NCBI RefSeq assembly: GCF_033439725.1
Contig: NW_026944387.1
Coordinates: forward strand, 1,798,001 to 1,862,000
Length of the DNA: 64,000 nucleotides
DNA from: Neurospora tetraspora
Lineage: Eukaryota; Ascomycota; Sordariomycetes; Sordariales; Sordariaceae
Reading direction: 5' to 3'
In this document: positions 58,005 through 64,000 of the stretch, one piece after another
Numbering within the stretch: position 1 is the first letter of the stretch
How the letters are laid out: every line of letters begins with the position of its first letter
The notes under the pieces: generated by a model
What the model was told of the DNA's origin: nothing
The model's database searches: none
Seen by the model: the letters and a program-made list of their open reading frames with translations, nothing else
Made by a program: the position numbers and the translations under genes

Positions 58005-58721
58005 GATGAAGACGTCCGCTTTGGCGCGATGATGGCGTAGAAGACGTCAATAATTGGATATCGACTTGGATGTTGGATTCGTCGACGGGGTAGACGGGGC
58101 TAGAAGGAAATTTCCTGTCCCGGCAAGAGAGCTCCCGGCAAAGCCCCAGTCGGGCGCTGCGGACTCGGCGGAATGCAGGGACGGGAGACGGGCCACTAGG
58201 TCTCCGCAAAACCCCACCAGTTTTAGCGGGTTAGGGTCCACTCTGCCGTCAAGGGACCCGACCTGAAGTGATGACCTAAAGTTCCGGTCCCGGTCCTTGA
58301 TAAGATAAGCAGCCCGGCCCGCGATAACGACGACAGCAACTGGACACTCGCGATCCTTCCTTTCATTATTACGTTTATGTTTCGTTTTGCAAATCTACCT
58401 TACTCTGCGGCTGATCTCTTAAACCCCGAAATGACTTGCCAAGGGAGCAAGAAAGGTCTACCCCTCAAATGTTGCATGCACCTCTGGCATCTCGGCGCCA
58501 TCCGATAGACGGGACAGTCGGGGATCGGTTGACGCCGTGAGCTGAAAACACAACTTGTCTTTCCTCACATCACTGCATCATATAAACATTCAAGCACAGC
58601 ACGCTTAGGTTGAACTCATACATTATCATTAACTCATTATCCCAGCAATTACTGGTTCTGTCTTCAAGTGAATTATTCGGCCTTTCAATCCTCAACTTTC
58701 GAATCTTCGGAGCCCTTCAAA
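58005..58721. promoter_or_regulatory. Divergent promoter, methyltransferase / deaminase
   Basis: 717 bp between divergent starts. Contains a pair of overlapping GATAAG sites (listed) and a pyrimidine-rich tract at 58,344-58,405. The plus-side leader begins near 58,600. Confidence 0.5.
58299..58309 (+). promoter_or_regulatory. Two overlapping GATAAG motifs
   Basis: GATAAGATAAG gives two GATA-factor cores overlapping by one base. In Neurospora the activator NIT2 prefers paired GATA elements in promoters of nitrogen-use genes, so it might tie the deaminase gene to nitrogen control. GATA motifs also arise by chance. Confidence 0.35.
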
Positions 58722-59444
58722 ATGGAATCCACCGATTCTTCTTCCGGGGCACCCACAACCACCACCACAAAAGACCCCATCACCCTCCTATCCACCATCC
58801 TCCGTCTAACCGAAGAGCGCATCATCCCGCTCACCCGCGCCGGCGTCTCCTCCGGCTCCAAGCTCTTCGGCGCCGCCATCCTCTCCCGCTCCTCTTTGCG
58901 TCCTCTAACCGTGTCCACCAACAACGAGCGCGAATCCCCTTTGCTTCATGGCGAAATCAACTGCATCCAGCAGTATTTCACCTTGCCTCCTGCCTCTTCT
59001 TCTCCAGAAGAAGAAAAAGAAGGCCAGTACCGCATCCCCACAAAAGACACCATCTTCTTCGCCACCCACGAGCCCTGCTCGCTCTGTCTGTCGGGCATCA
59101 CCTGGGCCGGCTTCAACGAGTTTTACTACCTGTTCACGTACGAGGACTCGCGCGATCTGTTTGCGATTCCGTACGATATCGAGATCCTCGAGGAGGTGTT
59201 TCGGGTGAAGGCTCCCGGGGATACCGAGACCTCCCTGAAAGAAAGGCCGTTGTATAATAGGCGGAATAAGTTCTTTACGGGGAGGAGCTTGGTCGAGTTG
59301 TTGGAGGAGGCGATGCTCCCAGAGGAGGAAAGGGAGAAGTGGAGGGGAGAGATTGACCGGGTTAAGGGGTTGTATAATGGGTTGAGCGAGACGTATCAGG
59401 AGGGGAAAAGGGGCGGGGTGGAGAGTGCTAGTGTTTGGAAGTGA
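58722..59444 (+). CDS. Cytidine/dCMP deaminase-fold protein
   Basis: Zinc-dependent deaminase of the CDA/dCMP superfamily; probably acts on a free nucleobase, nucleoside or nucleotide. Single exon, 240 residues, starting MESTDSSSG with context TTCAAAATGG. The zinc and catalytic residues are complete: His76 and Glu78 in LLHGEINC, and P-C-S-L-C with Cys119 and Cys122 in FFATHEPCSLCLSGITWAGF. The C-terminal third (FRVKAPGD...ERPLYNRRNKFFTGRSLVELL...) is a fungal extension predicted helical. An upstream in-frame GTG at 58,668 is not an eukaryotic start. Substrate unknown. Confidence 0.9.
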   Translation: MESTDSSSGAPTTTTTKDPITLLSTILRLTEERIIPLTRAGVSSGSKLFGAAILSRSSLRPLTVSTNNERESPLLHGEINCIQQYFTLPPASSSPEEEKEGQYRIPTKDTIFFATHEPCSLCLSGITWAGFNEFYYLFTYEDSRDLFAIPYDIEILEEVFRVKAPGDTETSLKERPLYNRRNKFFTGRSLVELLEEAMLPEEEREKWRGEIDRVKGLYNGLSETYQEGKRGGVESASVWK

Positions 59445-59805
59445 AGCTGGCGAGCCATGAAGTGGGAGGTTTTTTGTTGTTGTGGCTTGTTAATCGGTCT
59501 CTGTCTGTCTGTAGAACTTGTGGCTTTCCACTGGTCGAGACAGCTGGTCTCGTTGAGCTTTCTGTCTGTCGTGCAAGGAGAAAGAATCGTATACCCGAGC
59601 AATGGTTTTAAATGCTAGTGTGTTGATGTGAGCTGGGGACTGGGATGAAGGACAAAGTACCTGAACCGATGATGGTCGGCTGTATTATGGCCTGATCGAC
59701 GTTCGTTGTGGACGAAGTAGGCCTGTCCTCGGATGTCTTTCCGTAAGTGAGAAGAAAGAAGAACATCCAAGCATTTCCCTCGCCCCCAAGTTCCCCTCTC
59801 ATTGC
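59445..59805. other. Intergenic region between convergent genes
   Basis: 361 bp of 3' flanks, with a (CTGT)n stretch at about 59,501-59,511. Nothing else seen. Confidence 0.5.
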
Positions 59806-61458
59806 TCACAAACTCGCAGTCCTGATGAGCGGCCTCTCCGGTCTCGAAAAGTTGCGAATAGCAATCGCCGTCTTCTGCACCACTTTCTCCGGAGAAAAGG
59901 CCGAAAGTCGCTTCCGTAGTCGGTATTCGTCCCGCTCGTCTTGCTGCTTCTCGGAGCTACCAGTGCCAGGAGTGGCCGGAAGTTCCCTTCTCGCCTGGGG
60001 CTCAGGTGTGGTGCGCTGGATTGACTCGTAGTCGTGCTCGCTGTTATTACATCCCTCTTCCCAAGAGAACTTTCGAGGGCTCGAAAAAAGAGGCTTGGGC
60101 TTCCACCCCTCTTGGTAGGACATGACTCTGTTCGCGGCAGGCGAAGACTTGGTCGGCGTACCTACGAATCTGGTCAGAAGGCGACAGCGGCGCTCCTTTC
60201 GCGCGGCAGACTCGTCGCTTGGGGGCGGGCTGGGGAGGTATCTCGGCTTCGAGTCATCGTGTTCGGATCTGTCGATGCTAAGGGCTTCCATGCTAGCCGC
60301 GATCGTGCTCGGGCTGCTAGTGGTGCTCAAAGGGAGAGGCGTGTACCGGGCCTTGAGGTCGGAGAGACGTTTGTAGCCGCGTCGCCGCTCTTTCTTATCG
60401 GCGGGACTGGCGCTTCGGCTACCATCGCTGCTTCTGCCGGTTTCGGTGGTGGTGTCGTACTCGCTCGAAACGGGGTCCAAGTCGCCGAGGGACCAGGAGG
60501 TGAGGAAGGCGCTCTCGACGGCCCATTGAAGGGTTCGGCCCTCAAAGTGGGCGGCCATCTGTTCCTGTCTTCTGATGATATCCGCTTCGACCTCGTCCTC
60601 GTGACCGAAGCAGCCCCTGATCGACTCGTTCAGAGAGGTATCCATGAGGTTGTCTTGCTCGGTCGTCGACGAACTTGAGCTTTGGGTCGAGGATCTCTTC
60701 AAGTATTTAGCATCCTTGGGTGGAACGGGCGGCAGAACGACCATGTTCTCTTCGCAGACTCGCTCTCCAACCAGTTTCAAAGCCTCGTGCAGGTCGATCT
60801 TCTTCATCAACCGCTGCCTCTCCAAGTCCTCCGTCCAACCCTCGTCGTAGTGCCCATTAAGTCCACTGATCAAGAAGTTAAGGAGGAGATTCTCTGTCAG
60901 CTTGAGGCTTCCAACGTTCAGCCGCGACCAGAGCGCATAGAACCTGTCCAGATAATCGGAGAGCGTGCCGAAGTTAACGACTTTGAGCATCAGCAGGTCA
61001 ATCATGATGTCGTCTTGGCTCTGGTGCGGATCGAGTGGGGGAGGCCGGGTGTACACTTCCTTGACAAGCTCGTATAGACCTTTTGCGTCGTACGTCGGGT
61101 CATTGAGCGAGATCCATGGGTTTGACCGGCATTCTTTGTCGAGGAACGAAATCGCGTCGGCAATGCTGCGACGGATGATGGTGTATACTTTGATGCGGTT
61201 TTGCATCTGGTCCCATGAAAGATAGAGGGTACCGTCGCGCACGCTTCGCGGTGTTGAAGGGTCGCGGGCCTCGCTGTTGTTGTCTAGGTTGTAGTGTCGA
61301 AGGTGAGCGAGGACGGCGACTTCCCAGAGGCGGAAGTTGTCGATGCCGGTGAGGAGGGGTACCTCAGGGAGGAGAGTGCTCTCCTGGTTGTTGTAATACT
61401 GGTAGGAGGGTCTGCGTTCCCCCCTCTGGGGAAGATGGGCTGGAGCGATTGCAGCCAT
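59806..61458 (-). CDS. Gag-derived protein (copia-type Gag/UBN2-like domain), single exon
   Basis: 550 residues, start MAAIAPAHLPQRG. Residues 30-235 look like the capsid-type region of copia Gag proteins: LLTGIDNFRLWEVAVLAHLRHYNL, then WDQMQNRIKVYTIIRRSIADAI, a YELVKEVYTRP segment, then LLMLKVVNFGTLSDYLDRFYALWSRL and ENLLLNFLISGLNG. There is no zinc knuckle. The second half is Ser/Pro/Arg/Glu-rich and disordered. No protease, RT or integrase lies downstream and no LTR flanks it. Codon use looks like its neighbours and there is no RIP damage, so it is probably a domesticated or single-copy Gag gene. Function unknown. Confidence 0.75.
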   Translation of the reverse strand: MAAIAPAHLPQRGERRPSYQYYNNQESTLLPEVPLLTGIDNFRLWEVAVLAHLRHYNLDNNSEARDPSTPRSVRDGTLYLSWDQMQNRIKVYTIIRRSIADAISFLDKECRSNPWISLNDPTYDAKGLYELVKEVYTRPPPLDPHQSQDDIMIDLLMLKVVNFGTLSDYLDRFYALWSRLNVGSLKLTENLLLNFLISGLNGHYDEGWTEDLERQRLMKKIDLHEALKLVGERVCEENMVVLPPVPPKDAKYLKRSSTQSSSSSTTEQDNLMDTSLNESIRGCFGHEDEVEADIIRRQEQMAAHFEGRTLQWAVESAFLTSWSLGDLDPVSSEYDTTTETGRSSDGSRSASPADKKERRRGYKRLSDLKARYTPLPLSTTSSPSTIAASMEALSIDRSEHDDSKPRYLPSPPPSDESAARKERRCRLLTRFVGTPTKSSPAANRVMSYQEGWKPKPLFSSPRKFSWEEGCNNSEHDYESIQRTTPEPQARRELPATPGTGSSEKQQDERDEYRLRKRLSAFSPEKVVQKTAIAIRNFSRPERPLIRTASL

Positions 61459-62971
61459 CTTCTGGGTTTGGTGTTGGTGTGTGTTGGCTCACTTTGGGAT
61501 CACCAACGGGTGGTTGGTGGTTGAGTGTTGGGTAGAGGTAGGATGTCTCCCTTGAAATGACTGAAAACGGCGGTGGGAGCTGAGAACGGAGATGGAGAGG
61601 AGGAGTTCTGAAGAAATTGCTGCCACCCCAAGCAGCTTGCTTCGGATGGGGTAATTCTGATGGAAGCACTTGAACCAAGCGACCTCAGAACCTGACCGTG
61701 ATCGTTTGCAAGCAGCAAGCGACGACGAGCAAGCTGTCGATCGACGTTGCGGGGCAGTTTGGACAAAGTCAACTGGTGAGCAGAAGAGAAGGATGGGAAA
61801 GGGCTTGGCTTCAAGTCGCGTGAAGTGGATGGAGAAGATAAGATCGTAGAGGTGAGCCTAGATTCGATGTTGGAGTTGAGAACCCGGGATCCCACCTGTT
61901 CGCGCATGAACAAGAGATGAACCTTGACTCGTTGGGGTGGACCGGATGAACCTGTCCGTGACCTCCGGGGAAGATGTGACGAACTCTGTGTAGGCCTTGT
62001 TCTGGGCAGGAACCGCAAACAGGGAAGGAGGGGTTATAACTTAGAATCAGATAATTATCAGATCTTCAGAGTACTGACGCCAAAGTGATATGGAAGTGAT
62101 ATGGCGATGGTCTGGTTCTACCCCTTACGATGTTGGCGGGTTAGGGTTACGAGTGCTACTACTGGACAGGAGATAGCAACCTGTGTGAAGACGACGAGAT
62201 CTGTTTAGCAAACCAGGATATATATCGTAAGAAAAGATAAACGTGACATTCCACGAGCATTCTGACTGCTCTTCTACTAATTTCCTGTTATTGCAATATT
62301 CCTTCGCGGAGTTGTTGAGGAGTGACGGACTTCTCTACTATCAGAGCGGCACTCGATTCCTTCGCAGCCGGCCAAGGTTTGGGACGTTAATGATTCCAAA
62401 TTTTCGCAGCGACCGTTATGAGACCACTGGTATAAGCTCGTAAAAATTGTTCTCGGCATTCTGGGTCACGTTGTTGGTCTGCACGACCTCAATGACGGGG
62501 GAAGGTTCAATCGTCCGAACGTAGAGGTAACATCCCGTCATCTCAAAAGGATACGCTACATGTCGCAACACCAGGACGGAGAAACATGGCGAAGAAGATA
62601 TAGGCAGTGGAAACTTGAATAGGATCATTAAGCACATTATGGGGAAGATTGTTCCGCGCGTAGTAACATCTTTCAGACTTTTTTCAAATGCCCTAGCGTC
62701 TGCTTGTGCGTCATGGTCGTCCACGATCACATGCATGCCGCTTAAATTTCAAACACAGCTAACAAAGACACCGACACAATAGTAATCCAAGACAGTCAGA
62801 GAATTGCGTCCACTGCAAAGCTCCTTTGGAAGTGTGAGTCAAAACTTGTAGCTTGGGATTGCACTACCTGGTTTGCAGGTTGTGCCCTTGCCTCAGAACG
62901 AGACGCCCGGATACTCCACCCTTATCCACCTCATAAGCCCACAACCCATTCAATCTTTTCAACAATTCAAA
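61459..62971. promoter_or_regulatory. 1.5 kb upstream of the Gag-derived gene
   Basis: Contains the promoter and leader of that gene. A 172-codon minus frame at 61,500-62,018 is Ser/Pro/Arg-rich and unsupported. GGGTTAGGGTTA occurs at 62,139-62,150. No other element recognised. Confidence 0.45.
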
Positions 62972-63043
62972 AGCTGCATGGCGCAGCGGAAGCGCGCCGG
63001 GCTCATAACCCGGAGGTCACTCGATCGAAACGAGTTGCAGCTA
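62972..63043 (+). tRNA. tRNA-iMet: Initiator tRNA-Met (CAT)
   Basis: 72 nt. The acceptor arms AGCTGCA and TGCAGCT pair perfectly and begin with the A1-U72 pair of eukaryotic initiators. The D arm is GCGC-AGCGGAA-GCGC. The anticodon stem CCGGG/CCCGG carries the three G-C pairs specific to initiators, and the loop CTCATAA holds anticodon CAT at 63,004-63,006. The T arm ACTCG-ATCGAAA-CGAGT has A54 instead of T54, another initiator mark. There is no intron. The discriminator base is A. Confidence 0.95.
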
Positions 63044-63054
63044 ATCAGCATTTC

Positions 63055-63062
63055 TTTTTTTT
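63055..63062 (+). terminator. Pol III T-run after tRNA-iMet
   Basis: Eight consecutive T residues 11 nt after the tRNA end, followed by a second T7 run; a strong Pol III stop. Confidence 0.8.
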
Positions 63063-64000
63063 GCTTTTTTTCTGATTTTCCCCTTGTCCGGGTTTGTTTA
63101 CTTTCACATATTCACCCCTTTTATGCTCTCTTTCCTCCCCTTCCACTTCTCGCACGATTCTACACTCGTACATCTGCTGTGGAGTTAATTTTCTGGCACT
63201 CTGCATGTCCCATCTTCATCTTCTTTTCTTTCATTGCTTTTTTTCTCTCAAAGTCTACCTAGAGGTACTTTGCTTCTCAGAGGTTTTCACTTCCGAGCAT
63301 TTGACTTCCTCTCATTAGTCTTCCGTGGACATCCCGCTACGTACGAACAACACTTCGTAAATCCTCTGCGCATCGTCGGTATTACCGGACACAACCTCAC
63401 TTCAAATGATCACTCACTTTTTCTTTTCCAACAACCGCTCACATCTACCGTATTGAGGTGTGAAATCATCCCACAAGCACCGGACTCTTCACATTCGGCC
63501 TTCACCCCAAGACCCGACAATGGCGAAGCACATACAATCAGTACAATGACATAGCTTTTCCAACCCAATCTCACGCCTGACCCGAACGACCGTCCAGCCC
63601 AATGCCCCTCCGAGATTGATACAGCAAAGCCTGAGAAAGAAGCCTCATGACAAGTTTGGAAGCTGAGCCTCCTCTTTCGATCGGACGGTTCCATACAGTG
63701 CACTACACTAATTCGTCAGAAAATCTCAAAAAGAACTGCACACGCCCCCCCCTGATGTGCATTTGCGGTTTTTGCGCCGCCGAGAGAGATCACGAATCGC
63801 TTTTGGGCGGATGAGATCTCACGTGGTGTTATCAATCACATCTGAACTGGAGCTGGCTTTTTTCGAGGTTCCCCTCATGGCATGGCACAGGCCAAACCCG
63901 GCAAAGCCCAACGGTACATGGACCAGGAGGAGGTAGCATCGTTGCATTTGCGAAAATGAATGATCCGGCTCTATCGTCATTTCTCACCAATCTCGACCTT
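63063..64000. other. Right edge, no gene supported
   Basis: Pyrimidine-rich for the first 200 bp, then ordinary sequence. Frames up to 129 codons are low-complexity. A gene may start beyond the window. Confidence 0.4.

Noticed and set aside
58668-58721. N-terminal extension of the deaminase
   Set aside because: The first codon is GTG, not ATG; the first ATG is at 58,722.

Overview
The window is nuclear DNA of a filamentous ascomycete, most likely Neurospora or a close relative. Genes carry several short introns (about 55-95 nt) with GTAAGT-type donors and CTAAC branch points, and there are no operons. About 20.8 kb at the left end shows the mark of repeat-induced point mutation (RIP): strongly A+T-rich, TpA-rich, stops in every frame.

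Left block (1 to about 20,780): a graveyard of transposable elements. On the minus strand I can read two decayed Ty3/gypsy pol regions, about 3.4-5.8 kb and 11.5-16.7 kb. The second is interrupted by a less mutated island carrying a tRNA-like sequence. On the plus strand at about 19.1-20.0 kb is a decayed DDE transposase of the pogo/jerky type. One piece has escaped RIP: a 432-bp solo LTR at 7,704-8,135 with a perfect 5-bp target duplication and phased palindromes.

Right part (20.8-64 kb): ordinary euchromatin with 16 gene models that I could build exon by exon. In order: TFIIH subunit Tfb2 (-), hotdog thioesterase (+), Yop1/REEP ER-shaping protein (-), an ACS-family MFS transporter (+), copper amine oxidase (+), Mgm101 (-), Coa4-type CX9C protein (-), biotin-protein ligase (+), Pam16/Tim16 (-), Yip1 (+), RCC1-type Ran exchange factor (-), an unrecognised membrane protein (-), a metallothionein-like Cys-rich protein (-), a METTL21-type methyltransferase (-), a cytidine-deaminase-fold protein (+) and a Gag-derived protein (-). 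An initiator tRNA-Met lies at 62,972, and an odd tRNA-like gene with an insert at 33,853. Between 32 and 37.5 kb there are few genes, but this stretch holds the frameshifted remains of a secreted LPMO-like gene.

The genes do not form a pathway. Several serve mitochondria (Mgm101, Coa4, Pam16), two serve early secretory membranes (Yop1, Yip1) and two serve nuclear functions (Tfb2, RCC1). The points most worth a second look are the solo LTR, a 319-bp TA-flanked MITE at 53 kb, the Gag-derived gene, two GC-AG introns, a start-codon-only exon in pam16, and the broken LPMO-like gene. I saw no CRISPR, prophage or biosynthetic cluster.
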